From a virus, in the IMG/VR virus record IMGVR_UViG_3300025727_000011, positions 1 to 64,000 of that record: a stretch of DNA of 64,000 bases; one strand, 5' to 3'. Both the position numbers and the translations under genes were made by a program. The notes under the pieces are model-generated. The model did no database searches and was not told the DNA's origin. It worked only from the letters and a program-made list of their open reading frames with translations. Below, in pieces: positions 48,975-57,236 of the stretch (its first letter is position 1; every line of letters begins with the position of its first letter).

Positions 48975-49460
48975 ATGCAACCTTCTGATCGAAAAGCCTT
49001 GATTCGACTAGCTTCTACAATGCCTGTAGGAAGTGCTGATCGAAAGACGATCCTCAAGGGACTGAAGGCTTCGGCAGACCGGTATGACACACCTGAAATG
49101 GATGTCGCACTGGACGTGCTTGGTGCTGCGTCACCGGGAATCCTCCGGTGGCTGAATGCCAATACCAATCTGGGATGGAAAGCTACATACGCGGATGGTG
49201 CTGCACGGGGAGCACATATCTCTTTTGGGTTGAAGGCGTCCCAAACCTACACCGCCCAAGTCCCTCGGTACAACGGAGGGGGCTGGTGGAAGGTTGTTGT
49301 CCATCTCGGAGCCGAAGATGGCAAAGTGAATGTAGAGGTAGGTACCCCATATGAGCCGCGTAGAGGACCGAGGACGGTTTTCCCCAAAGATATGGATGCG
49401 TCAGTCTTGCGTTCTCCCGGCAAGCTACTCGCTCGGGCAAATCTACCCCTCAAGAAATGA
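48975..49460 (+). CDS. leader-bearing late protein
   Basis: The 161-residue product starts MQPSDRKALIRLAS then MPVGSADRKTILKGL, followed by a Trp/Gly-rich body (FGLKASQTYTAQVPRYNGGGW) and an Arg/Pro-rich tail. The ATG lacks a good RBS; an in-frame GTG at 48939 overlaps the previous gene. Only the leader, not the body, matches the preceding gene. Confidence 0.6.
   Translation: MQPSDRKALIRLASTMPVGSADRKTILKGLKASADRYDTPEMDVALDVLGAASPGILRWLNANTNLGWKATYADGAARGAHISFGLKASQTYTAQVPRYNGGGWWKVVVHLGAEDGKVNVEVGTPYEPRRGPRTVFPKDMDASVLRSPGKLLARANLPLKK
48984..49065 (+). repeat. 82-bp direct repeat, copy 2
   Basis: Leader codons of the gene at 48975, offset 407 bp from copy 1. Confidence 0.9.
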
Positions 49461-49472
49461 GGCTGATTTCTC

Positions 49473-49486
49473 GGTAGCTGGTTTAT
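49473..49486 (+). promoter_or_regulatory. late-promoter-like element (GGTAGCTGGTTTAT)
   Basis: Consensus copy except TTTAT; 107 nt before the sheath start, leaving a long untranslated leader. Confidence 0.5.
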
Positions 49487-49593
49487 AGCCAGCGTCTTGT
49501 GATTACGGACGCCTTTACCGAGGCTCCGCAAAAGACACCCGCGCTTGCACCTACTCGGATTCAGTGCCGAGACAAGATCACGAGGCTTCTGAC

Positions 49594-52500
49594 ATGGCTA
49601 TCATTCCCGGCTCGATTTACGCACCTCCCGGTGTCTACACCCGCACCCTCTTTGAAGATCCTCTGCAAGGACTCGCAGCGTCCGTTCGTTTGCCCCTCAT
49701 CATGGGCACCGGCTCGGAGATCCTGTTCCAAGACTCTCTGGAGCTTGTCCGTGGGTCGTCCTCGTCTGTTGATCAGCGAGTGGTGCAGGAAGACGAAACC
49801 GGACGTGCCGTGGTCAGCATCAGCTTGGCTGGTGAGGTCACGCTGGGTGCCTTCGATGGTGTAATCAATCAGGTGCAGGTCAAGCACTTCCCCATCGTGA
49901 ACGGTAACGGCTCCGGTACGACCGCTACTGATGCGTCCAAGGTCAACGTCACCGTAAACGGTGAGCCGGTGGTGGTTCTCGCCATCAATGGTGCCAAGGG
50001 CATTCTGACCCTCTCTGTGACCCCCGAGGCCACCGATGAGGTCAAGGCCACCTATTTCTTCAACCGCACCGACACCCTGATCACGGACACGGTGAGCGAT
50101 CAGATCAGCGGCGATGCACCAGAAATCTTTGGCGAGGTCGGCCAGAACTACACCGTCATCACAGGCGTCAACGATGAGTTGGTGTTCACTGTCGATGACG
50201 CGAGCACGGTCAATGTCACGATCTCGGCATCCCCTCCCGTTGGTTGGACCGCTGCACAGGTGGCGGCGTTCATCAACAGTGCGGCTACGGGAACTTCCCT
50301 TGTCGCAGCAACCGCCGTAAACAACCTCGGGCTGACGGTACTTCATCTGACCGCAGACCGGGACATCACGGTAGGCAACGGGTCGGCAAACACTACCTTC
50401 GGTCTGTCAAGTGGTGCGACCACTGCTCGTAATAAGGTGTTCTACACGTTCCAGAACCCCATTGTGGACGGTTCCAACGGCGGCGTCACTACCACCGACC
50501 CCGCTGACGTGACTGTGAAGGTGAACGGCACTCAAATCATCCCGACTTCCGTGGATGGGCAGAGTGGTGCGGTGACCCTCCCCTTCGCTCCCGAGATTGG
50601 AGCCGTGGTCACCATCCAGTATTATTTCAACTCCTGGCAGGACACGTTCGACTACCTCGCCAACCGTGGTGTCACCGAAGTCACTCTCTGTGGCATCACC
50701 CCTGATCGTAACGACTACATCGACGGTGCTGACTTCGTGCTCAAGGACGACAAGATCCTATGGGGCACCGCAGTCACCATTGAGGGTGGTGAGTACACGG
50801 CGGGTGGCACCATCTTCGACGATACACAGGTCAGCGCGACTCTCGTGGACGTTCGCCAGTACCTTGCAGCTTGCTCCGCTGTGGTCAACACTGCGGTCAA
50901 TCCTCCGGTCGAGGGCCGAACGCAGTTCACCCTGCCGCTTCAGCCGACGACGGGCAACGGACGTAGCACCCCACTCGGTGCCGAGACGTACTCCGAAGTG
51001 GCCAACGGTCGCATCGACCTTCCCACGGATCGGCCTGATCTTGTGTTCGCCTACTGGGGATACTCGGTAGAGGACGCTCTGGAGCGCGGTCGCGTCACTG
51101 TGACCAAGGTGGACTCCGCAACGAGCACCATTACGTTGGCCGACGTGGTTCCGGTTGGAGCCTCGGTCTACGCCACCTTCTACTACAACACGTTGGTTGA
51201 CCAGGACTACTCGGTCGAGTGCATCACCGCTGGCGCTTCCGGCGTCGGCACCTACACCCTGAAGAACGAAGCCGGGACCGTCCTCCTGACTCCACAGTTC
51301 GGAAGCAAGGGCGCTGCTCTGGCCACCGTCACGGTCGAGTTCCCCAGCGGCTCCGAGCGCACCCCTGACCTTCGGTTTGAGGCTCCGTTCGACGCTACTG
51401 GGTTTACAGGTCCCGTCGAGGAGGATGTGACCATCACCTTCGCCTCGCAAGATGCGACCCTGGCGAAGTACGCGGTTCCGGGTTCCGGCCCCTACTACAC
51501 GATCAACGGGTCCAGCGACACGTTGGACATCGCGGTCAACGGTGCCACGATTTCTACGGACCTCGGTGATCCCACGGGAACGGGAACGGGTTTCTTGTCC
51601 ACCCTTACCGGTGACGAGGTTGCGTACACCGCAGCGAGCGGGAACACCACCTACGTCATTGACGCCACCAACAATGCGGTAGACCTCCAGATTGACGGGT
51701 TGCTCATCCAAGCCGTCGCCAATGCTGGAGCCACCCAGGACATCACGGACTACGGTGAGGCCATCAATCGCGCTGCCTTTGGTGAGTTCGCTACAGCCCA
51801 AGCCGCCACCATTGCCGCTGAGATCACCCTCGCGGCGGCTACATCTTCGGATGTGGACGATTACTACGTCGGCTGGGAGATCAAGATTTCGGCTGGAACC
51901 TCAGCCGGGGATAAGCGCACCATTACGGCTTACAACGGCACAACCAGGGTTGCTACAGTCAGTGTGCCCTTCGCAGCAGCCCCGGATGCCACTTCTACCT
52001 ACTACCTCTATGATCCTGCTACCCGTCCACAGATCGCAGGAGCCACACGCTTCCTGTCTCCTGTAGACCTGAACGGCGGCTTCGCTACATTGAATCTGTC
52101 CTATTCGGGCAACGTGACCGCACCGACTGCGTTGGTTTGCGCGGTTGCACCAGGCCCTCACGCCTCGGCAACAGCACTCGCCATAGCGGTCCAAGCTGGA
52201 GTAGACGCAGCCATCCTTGCCGCCTTTGCGTTCAATGACCGGTTGGAGATTGATGTTTCGGCTGACTCCAGTGGTCGCTTGGTGTTGACCCTTGGGGCAC
52301 ACCCGTTGGATACGACACTGGCCACCTTGGAGGTAGTCGCAGACGGAGTCCCCGCTGCGGACTTTGCGCTCCTCGCTGGATTCGACATCGCCACGACGGG
52401 CGGGGCGCAGGCCAAGCTCCAGAACCTCCCCATTGCCAGCACGTTCGCCTTCACCGGAGCGGTGACCGGCCAGAAGGTCTACGACCGACTGATCCTCACC

Positions 52501-54708
52501 AACCGCATCACCCCCGGTCAATCCACGGACGGACAGTTCGTGCTTGACCAGTGCCAGTTGAAAGTCCTCGGAGGCACAGGTTCCGTCCAGTCTGGACTCA
52601 CCGCCAACGAGGAAGCCGATGCAGGTATCCGTGCAACCGTCATGCAGCCCACCATCTTCGGTGAGGTTGGTTTGTCGGGCGGGCAGGATGCAGCGGGCAA
52701 CCCGGTCGTTACCTTCTTCGCAGACGGTGGCACGACCCCACAGAACAACGTGTTCAAGTTCACGTTTGAAGGCACCCCCGTTGTGGTCGTCTTCGCCCAG
52801 AGTGATGGCACGACAGCCATCACTCTGGGCGGCTCCGCAGATGTGCCCCTCACTGATCCCAGTGGCGCGGCAGCGGGTCCGATCATTACCCAGATCAATA
52901 CAGAGATGACGGCAGCCGGGATCGCTGTAACCGCGATCCAAGAGGGTGCCGGTATCCGATTCCGAGGTGCGTCGTCGGCTTCGTCCGCAACCATCGTGAT
53001 CGGAGACGGCAATGCCAACACCATCCTCGGCTTCTCTACGGGCGACATCGTGTACCGCACGGTTCTCTCTGTAGAAACTCTGGTGAGCGGTCTGATGGCC
53101 GCAACAGCCTTCACGGCTGTCGCTCTCGCCAAGACCAAGCGTGATGGCGCGAACGCCGAGTACCTGTTCATTCAGAGTCTCGGTACGGCGGGTGCAGGCA
53201 CCACGTCTAGCCTGGCCTTTGTGACCAGCACGGCGCTGCTTCCGGGCACTGGCCTCGGTGTCATCAACGGTGACGGCAACGTGGGCGAGACAGCGATCGA
53301 TGGCTACTTCGTTACCTCGTCTGATCCTGTCAATGGTTCGGGCACCTCCGATACGTCGGTACTCAACACGGGTACGGGACAAGACGGCATTGTCGGCCAG
53401 ACCTATCGGGATCTGGTGACTGGTTTGACCTTCTCCGTTCTCCCACGCACCGGAGGCACCGCCTACCCGGTCGGAGTCACGTCTACCGTGACGTTCACCG
53501 TGCGGGCGAATGTGACTACGGACAGCAACCTGCCAGTGAACACCGTTCCCGGCATTGAGTTGTATGTCTCCAACACCTCTGGGGTCACGGTTGGCGATAC
53601 CGCCATCGCGGCGACCTATGAGAAGGGAGGCAACCAACCGTCCGTTGGTGACGTGTACTACGCCAGCTACAACTACCTGAAGCAGGACTACACGACGCAG
53701 TTGTTCACCAAGCAGTCCTCGATTGAGGCAGCTTACGGTGCGGCTACTCCAGAAAACCCGGTCAGTCTCGCCTCCTATCTGGCGATCTTGAACGGCGCGG
53801 TCCTGCTTGCAGTTAAGCAGATCAAGAAGGACGTTGATCTGGATGCTGACGGCACGTTCGACACAGCCTCGACCAATGCGTACCTCGCAGCGATTGATGA
53901 AGTGGAAGGAGCCACCCCAGGCGGGCTGTTCCCTGACACCATCACCCCGCTCAAGGGTGATTCGCTTGAGTTGTTCCAGTACCTCGCACGGCACTGTGAC
54001 ATCCAGAGCAGCATCCGTTACCGCGCCGAGCGCACTGCAATCTGCGGTTACTCGGCAGGTACACAGCCGACTGATGCGGGCAACATCGCACAGGCGGTGG
54101 CTCGTAGCCGGATGCGGCTCCTGTACCCCGACATCATGACCCTCTCTCTGTCGCGGGCTGACGGCACCACAGATACCTACCTCGTGGACGGCACCTACTT
54201 CGCCTCTGCATGGGTCGGTAACCGTGCTGCCCCGACCATCGACGTTGCGACTCCGTGGACGCGGGGCCGGGTGTTCGGCTTTGATGAGTTGGCCCGCACG
54301 CTCGATGCGGTTCAGCAGAATCAGGTTGCGGTTCGCGGTGTGTCGGTATTCGCACAGCGGCAGTCGATTATCGAGTGTCGCCACGGTCTGACCACAGACA
54401 TGACCAACGTGCTGACCAAGACCCCGACCGTGACCACCATCGCAGACGAGGTGCAGCGTCAGGCCCGGTCAACACTGGATCGGTTCATCGGCAAGAAGTT
54501 CCTTTCCGCTGTCACCGGAGACATCGAAGGTCAGTTGTCCGTCACGCTCAAGAAGCTGGTCGCCGCACAGATCATCGCCGCCTTCACCGGAGTCTCGGCC
54601 AACGTGTCTCCCGATGATCCCACGGCTGCGGAAGTCGAGGCTTACTACCAGCCGATTTTTCCATTGTTATATATTATCGTGACATTCAACCTGCGTAGCA
54701 GTTTGTAG
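49594..54708 (+). CDS. tail sheath protein, very large
   Basis: The ATG at 49594 (MAIIPGSIYAPPGVYTRTLF) has GAGG eight bases upstream; an in-frame GTG at 49564 lacks one. At 1,704 residues it is far longer than typical sheath subunits of roughly 400-700. The N-terminus (PPGVYT) and the last 250 residues (RGRVFGFDELARTLDAVQQN, QRQSIIECRHGLTTDMTNV, and a C-terminal YYQPIFPLLYIIVTFNL strand) look like the conserved sheath core. The centre is a series of beta-rich, Gly/Thr/Ala segments that probably form surface domains. The protein contracts to drive the tail tube into the cell. Confidence 0.8.
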   Translation: MAIIPGSIYAPPGVYTRTLFEDPLQGLAASVRLPLIMGTGSEILFQDSLELVRGSSSSVDQRVVQEDETGRAVVSISLAGEVTLGAFDGVINQVQVKHFPIVNGNGSGTTATDASKVNVTVNGEPVVVLAINGAKGILTLSVTPEATDEVKATYFFNRTDTLITDTVSDQISGDAPEIFGEVGQNYTVITGVNDELVFTVDDASTVNVTISASPPVGWTAAQVAAFINSAATGTSLVAATAVNNLGLTVLHLTADRDITVGNGSANTTFGLSSGATTARNKVFYTFQNPIVDGSNGGVTTTDPADVTVKVNGTQIIPTSVDGQSGAVTLPFAPEIGAVVTIQYYFNSWQDTFDYLANRGVTEVTLCGITPDRNDYIDGADFVLKDDKILWGTAVTIEGGEYTAGGTIFDDTQVSATLVDVRQYLAACSAVVNTAVNPPVEGRTQFTLPLQPTTGNGRSTPLGAETYSEVANGRIDLPTDRPDLVFAYWGYSVEDALERGRVTVTKVDSATSTITLADVVPVGASVYATFYYNTLVDQDYSVECITAGASGVGTYTLKNEAGTVLLTPQFGSKGAALATVTVEFPSGSERTPDLRFEAPFDATGFTGPVEEDVTITFASQDATLAKYAVPGSGPYYTINGSSDTLDIAVNGATISTDLGDPTGTGTGFLSTLTGDEVAYTAASGNTTYVIDATNNAVDLQIDGLLIQAVANAGATQDITDYGEAINRAAFGEFATAQAATIAAEITLAAATSSDVDDYYVGWEIKISAGTSAGDKRTITAYNGTTRVATVSVPFAAAPDATSTYYLYDPATRPQIAGATRFLSPVDLNGGFATLNLSYSGNVTAPTALVCAVAPGPHASATALAIAVQAGVDAAILAAFAFNDRLEIDVSADSSGRLVLTLGAHPLDTTLATLEVVADGVPAADFALLAGFDIATTGGAQAKLQNLPIASTFAFTGAVTGQKVYDRLILTNRITPGQSTDGQFVLDQCQLKVLGGTGSVQSGLTANEEADAGIRATVMQPTIFGEVGLSGGQDAAGNPVVTFFADGGTTPQNNVFKFTFEGTPVVVVFAQSDGTTAITLGGSADVPLTDPSGAAAGPIITQINTEMTAAGIAVTAIQEGAGIRFRGASSASSATIVIGDGNANTILGFSTGDIVYRTVLSVETLVSGLMAATAFTAVALAKTKRDGANAEYLFIQSLGTAGAGTTSSLAFVTSTALLPGTGLGVINGDGNVGETAIDGYFVTSSDPVNGSGTSDTSVLNTGTGQDGIVGQTYRDLVTGLTFSVLPRTGGTAYPVGVTSTVTFTVRANVTTDSNLPVNTVPGIELYVSNTSGVTVGDTAIAATYEKGGNQPSVGDVYYASYNYLKQDYTTQLFTKQSSIEAAYGAATPENPVSLASYLAILNGAVLLAVKQIKKDVDLDADGTFDTASTNAYLAAIDEVEGATPGGLFPDTITPLKGDSLELFQYLARHCDIQSSIRYRAERTAICGYSAGTQPTDAGNIAQAVARSRMRLLYPDIMTLSLSRADGTTDTYLVDGTYFASAWVGNRAAPTIDVATPWTRGRVFGFDELARTLDAVQQNQVAVRGVSVFAQRQSIIECRHGLTTDMTNVLTKTPTVTTIADEVQRQARSTLDRFIGKKFLSAVTGDIEGQLSVTLKKLVAAQIIAAFTGVSANVSPDDPTAAEVEAYYQPIFPLLYIIVTFNLRSSL

Positions 54709-54727
54709 CCCCAAGACAATCGAGCAT

Positions 54728-54765
54728 AGAACCTACGCTTTCGACGAATCGAGGGTGTAGGTTCT
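54728..54765 (+). terminator. long hairpin after the sheath gene
   Basis: The whole segment folds into one hairpin of about 17 pairs (outer AGAACCTAC with GTAGGTTCT, inner CTTTCGA with TCGAGGG) and a CGAA tetraloop. It lacks a T-run, so it may block exonucleases or act as a Rho-type or processing signal rather than an intrinsic terminator. Confidence 0.55.
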
Positions 54766-54818
54766 AACCCTAAACGGGGCGGGTTTCACGAAAACGGTAG
54801 ATAGTAGCCCTCCACTCG

Positions 54819-54825
54819 GGTACAG
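54819..54825 (+). promoter_or_regulatory. weak GGTACAG element before an endonuclease gene
   Basis: GGGTACAG lies 21 nt before the ATG at 54847. It resembles other GGTA elements before non-late genes. No clear -35 is seen. Confidence 0.25.
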
Positions 54826-54846
54826 TCCGGGTGGAGGACTTCGTTT

Positions 54847-55935
54847 ATGGACTGTTCAATTTGTGGGTTCACCGTTGCCAACGTGCGCGGCCTCGCTTCT
54901 CATTTCCGGCACCAGTCGGACACCCATCCCGACTACGAGACGTGGAAGTCTGACCAGAAGTGGGCGGGCAAGATCGAGGACGAGGACTTCGTTCGTTGTC
55001 GGGAGTGCGGCTTTCGGTCTGCCAGCCTTGCACGGCACTTGAAGTCATCCCACGGATTCACGGCTGACGAGTACCGGGTCAAGCACGGGTCGGATGCCTT
55101 GACCCGCAATCGCCGCACGGAGGCAAAGCGTCGGGAGGGCATTAGGAACGCGAAGCAAGATCGGACGGGTACGAAGCAAGTGCCTTGCTCTACCTGTGGG
55201 GTGGAGATGACAGTCCACAAGCTGTCCCAGTCGAATCTCAAATGTGGTGTGTGTAAGCAGGTGGAGAAGGAAGCACGGTGGGAGGGTCTGGAGGACGGGT
55301 TCGACTATGTGACCTGTCTCGACTGTGGTTACCGGGCTGTGAACCTGACCTCGCACATGCAGAACGCTCACCCTGACTACCGGGAGCGTCACCCTGACGC
55401 GCAGATCAACGCGGAGGTTTCCCGCTCTCGTATCGGTGGGAGCGGGCAGAAGATCGACCTCACAGAAGCCGACCTGACCCCATACATGGACGGCAAGGGA
55501 TGTGTTGAGGTGGCGAAGGCCGCAGACCATCTTGGGTGTTCGTGGCCTGTTGTCCTGCGGACCTGCCGTGCTCTCGGCATCCCGACACGGAACAAGTTGG
55601 CGACCCAGAAGCGGGTGTTGGACATGGTGGCTCAGGTGTTGGGTGAGCCATACAAGTGGGAGTGGTCACACCCGGAAATCAAGAACCCGGAGACGGGGTA
55701 CACGCTGTTCTTCGATGGGTACTTCCCGAAGTCGAAGTTGATCTGCGAGTACCACGGTCGGCAGCACTTTGAGATGATCCCCTACTGGCACAAGACGGAG
55801 GAGGTCTTTCAGCGGCGTGTGGCACTGGAAGCCTACAAGGTTCAGCGTGCTCGTGATCTTGGGTATCGGATCATTGAAGTCCGTTTCGATGATCCGTTGA
55901 CCTCGGTGGATTTCTACCGGGGCTTGCTTCGGTGA
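54847..55935 (+). CDS. zinc-finger homing endonuclease with Vsr/EDxHD-like nuclease domain
   Basis: The 362-residue protein has four zinc-binding units: CSICGF, CRECGF with RHLKSSHG (Ros/MucR-like), CSTCG with CGVC, and CLDCGY with HMQNAHP. An HTH-like segment (VAKAADHLGCSWPVVLRT) follows. The C-terminal nuclease reads FFDGYFPKSKLICEYHGRQH, then a helix and YRIIEVRFDDPL, the Asp...Glu...His layout of Vsr-like or EDxHD homing endonucleases. It is placed directly after the sheath gene with its own weak promoter, typical of a free-standing endonuclease. Confidence 0.7.
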   Translation: MDCSICGFTVANVRGLASHFRHQSDTHPDYETWKSDQKWAGKIEDEDFVRCRECGFRSASLARHLKSSHGFTADEYRVKHGSDALTRNRRTEAKRREGIRNAKQDRTGTKQVPCSTCGVEMTVHKLSQSNLKCGVCKQVEKEARWEGLEDGFDYVTCLDCGYRAVNLTSHMQNAHPDYRERHPDAQINAEVSRSRIGGSGQKIDLTEADLTPYMDGKGCVEVAKAADHLGCSWPVVLRTCRALGIPTRNKLATQKRVLDMVAQVLGEPYKWEWSHPEIKNPETGYTLFFDGYFPKSKLICEYHGRQHFEMIPYWHKTEEVFQRRVALEAYKVQRARDLGYRIIEVRFDDPLTSVDFYRGLLR

Positions 55936-56194
55936 CTTCCCTGTGCTACCTTCTGTGGGCTGACTGATTCTGCTAGACGGAGTTGGGCAGCAGGCATCTT
56001 GGACCCTTCACCGGGTCGAGGGTGTTGGGGTGGGGTTGGTTCCTCACTCATCCCGCAAGGGATGCCCCGGTACAGGCAAGGCTCTGGTCTGTTCCACAGT
56101 GGCAAGGTCGGTCGGGCGCTTTACGCTCCCAAGACTGACCCGAGGCTTCGGCCTCTACAACATGCCGAAATAGTCAATCGTCCCGGTTGACTCC
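55936..56194 (+). other. non-coding stretch rich in short hairpins
   Basis: No convincing gene is present. Several small hairpins are visible, including CATCCC-GCAA-GGGATG (about 56056-56071) and GAGGC-TTCG-GCCTC (about 56142-56155), both with highly stable tetraloop types. The stretch could be a structured RNA or the 3' region of the endonuclease element. No tRNA cloverleaf was found. Confidence 0.4.
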
Positions 56195-56230
56195 CAAACC
56201 CCCAGTAAGGTCTCGTCCACTGGGGGTTTG
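56195..56230 (+). terminator. inverted repeat, probable terminator
   Basis: A 12-bp perfect stem (CAAACCCCCAGT with ACTGGGGGTTTG) has a 12-nt loop and is followed by a short GTCTAT. It closes the endonuclease unit 26 bp before the next late element. Confidence 0.7.
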
Positions 56231-56256
56231 GTCTATCTGGGGCTTGCTCCGTCGTC

Positions 56257-56270
56257 GGTAGCCTCTCTAT
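56257..56270 (+). promoter_or_regulatory. late-promoter-like element (GGTAGCCTCTCTAT)
   Basis: Full consensus copy, 37 nt before the ATG at 56308. Confidence 0.65.
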
Positions 56271-56307
56271 CGCTCCGGTAAGGTCAACAGATTCGGAGAA
56301 CCCTCTC

Positions 56308-57105
56308 ATGGCTAAGACCCTTACCGCTACCGACCGATCGGCTTTGATCCGGCTTGCTTCCACTATGGATAAGGGATCTCCCGAGCGAAAGGCGATCCTC
56401 GCTGGGTTGAAGAAGGCTTCCGGCGAATCAAACATCCCCGGCAAGCACATTCTCGACAACGCCAAGGTGTACGACGATGCCATCGTGAAAGACAAAGCCA
56501 AGGTGTCCGGCAATGCCAAGGTGTCCGGCAATGCCGAGGTGTCCGAATATGCCAAGGTTTATGGCAACGCCGTCGTGAGGGGCAATGCCCAGGTGGACGG
56601 CGATGCCTGGGTGTCCGGCAATGCCCAGGTGGACGGCGATGCCTGGGTGTTCGGCAATGCCAAGATGTTCGACAACGCCGAGGTGTCCGGCAATGCCGTG
56701 GTGTCCAGCAATGCCATCGTGAAAGACAAAGCCCAGGTGTCCGGCAATGCCCAGGTGTCCGGCAATGCCATCGTGAAAGACAAAGCCCAGGTGTCCGGCA
56801 ATGCCCAGGTGTCCGGCAATGCCGAGGTGTCCGAATATGCCAAGGTTTATGGCAACGCCGTCGTGAGGGGCAACGCCTGGGTGTCCGGCAACGCCCAGGT
56901 GTACGACAACGCCCAGGTGTACGGCGATGCCCATGTGCTCGACAACGCCAGGGTTGAAGGCAAGGCCGAGGTGTCCGGCAAGGCCAGGGTTGAAGGCAAG
57001 GCCGTGATTGGGGGTACTGCCGTTATTCTAGGAGGGAAGTGGAACGGATCGGAAGGTCCAATCATGGAAGGGACGTGGAAGTCCCCGACCGAGAGGATTC
57101 GTTAG
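56308..57105 (+). CDS. leader-bearing hexapeptide-repeat (left-handed beta-helix) protein
   Basis: After the leader (MAKTLTATDRSALIRLAS, then KGSPERKAILAGLKK) the protein consists of about 30 hexapeptides of the form x-V-S/Y/D-G-N-A (residues about 50-235), which would stack into a left-handed beta-helix, followed by a short Trp/Pro-rich end (GKWNGSEGPIMEGTW). Some blocks are repeated whole, e.g. EVSEYAKVYGNAVVRGN twice. Such rods occur in fibres and adhesins, and in enzymes, but no catalytic site is visible. Confidence 0.75.
   Translation: MAKTLTATDRSALIRLASTMDKGSPERKAILAGLKKASGESNIPGKHILDNAKVYDDAIVKDKAKVSGNAKVSGNAEVSEYAKVYGNAVVRGNAQVDGDAWVSGNAQVDGDAWVFGNAKMFDNAEVSGNAVVSSNAIVKDKAQVSGNAQVSGNAIVKDKAQVSGNAQVSGNAEVSEYAKVYGNAVVRGNAWVSGNAQVYDNAQVYGDAHVLDNARVEGKAEVSGKARVEGKAVIGGTAVILGGKWNGSEGPIMEGTWKSPTERIR
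56448..57010 (+). repeat. 18-bp degenerate tandem repeats coding hexapeptides
   Basis: About 30 units of roughly 18 bp (gtgtccggcaatgcc-like cores) encode the beta-helix. Longer segments are duplicated, notably around 56526-56590 and 56816-56875, so slippage or recombination may change the number of coils. Confidence 0.85.
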
Positions 57106-57117
57106 CCGCAGCAAAGC

Positions 57118-57131
57118 GGTAGCCTTCCTAT
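57118..57131 (+). promoter_or_regulatory. late-promoter-like element (GGTAGCCTTCCTAT)
   Basis: Full consensus copy; the nearest start is the mini-ORF at 57162, 30 nt downstream. Confidence 0.6.
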
Positions 57132-57161
57132 CGCTCCCGACAGGTATCAATCGGTACGCAG

Positions 57162-57233
57162 ATGTGGAACGAGCCGATGGGTCAGGTCGAGGAGCATGGT
57201 CGTGATGCTTGGACTCGGGAGTATTACCCCTGA
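57162..57233 (+). CDS. 23-residue mini-ORF with its own late element
   Basis: It begins MWNEPMGQVEEHGRD and ends REYYP. It has the usual spacing from the late element at 57118 but no clear RBS. It lies in the gap before the giant protein gene, which has a separate element at 57237. Expression is uncertain. Confidence 0.35.
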   Translation: MWNEPMGQVEEHGRDAWTREYYP

Positions 57234-57236
57234 TCC

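Noticed and set aside
51901-54384. 827-codon open frame on the minus strand inside the sheath gene
   Set aside because: It mirrors a GC-rich coding frame on the other strand, has no RBS or motif, and its composition (Arg/Gly/Val-rich) is that of a shadow.
55999-56190. 63-codon ORF in the non-coding gap
   Set aside because: No RBS, low-complexity composition, and it runs across the stable hairpins.
55936-56307. tRNA gene
   Set aside because: No acceptor, anticodon and T-arm combination could be folded; only separate hairpins.
56448-57010. CRISPR array
   Set aside because: The repeats have no spacers and lie in frame inside a gene, coding hexapeptides.
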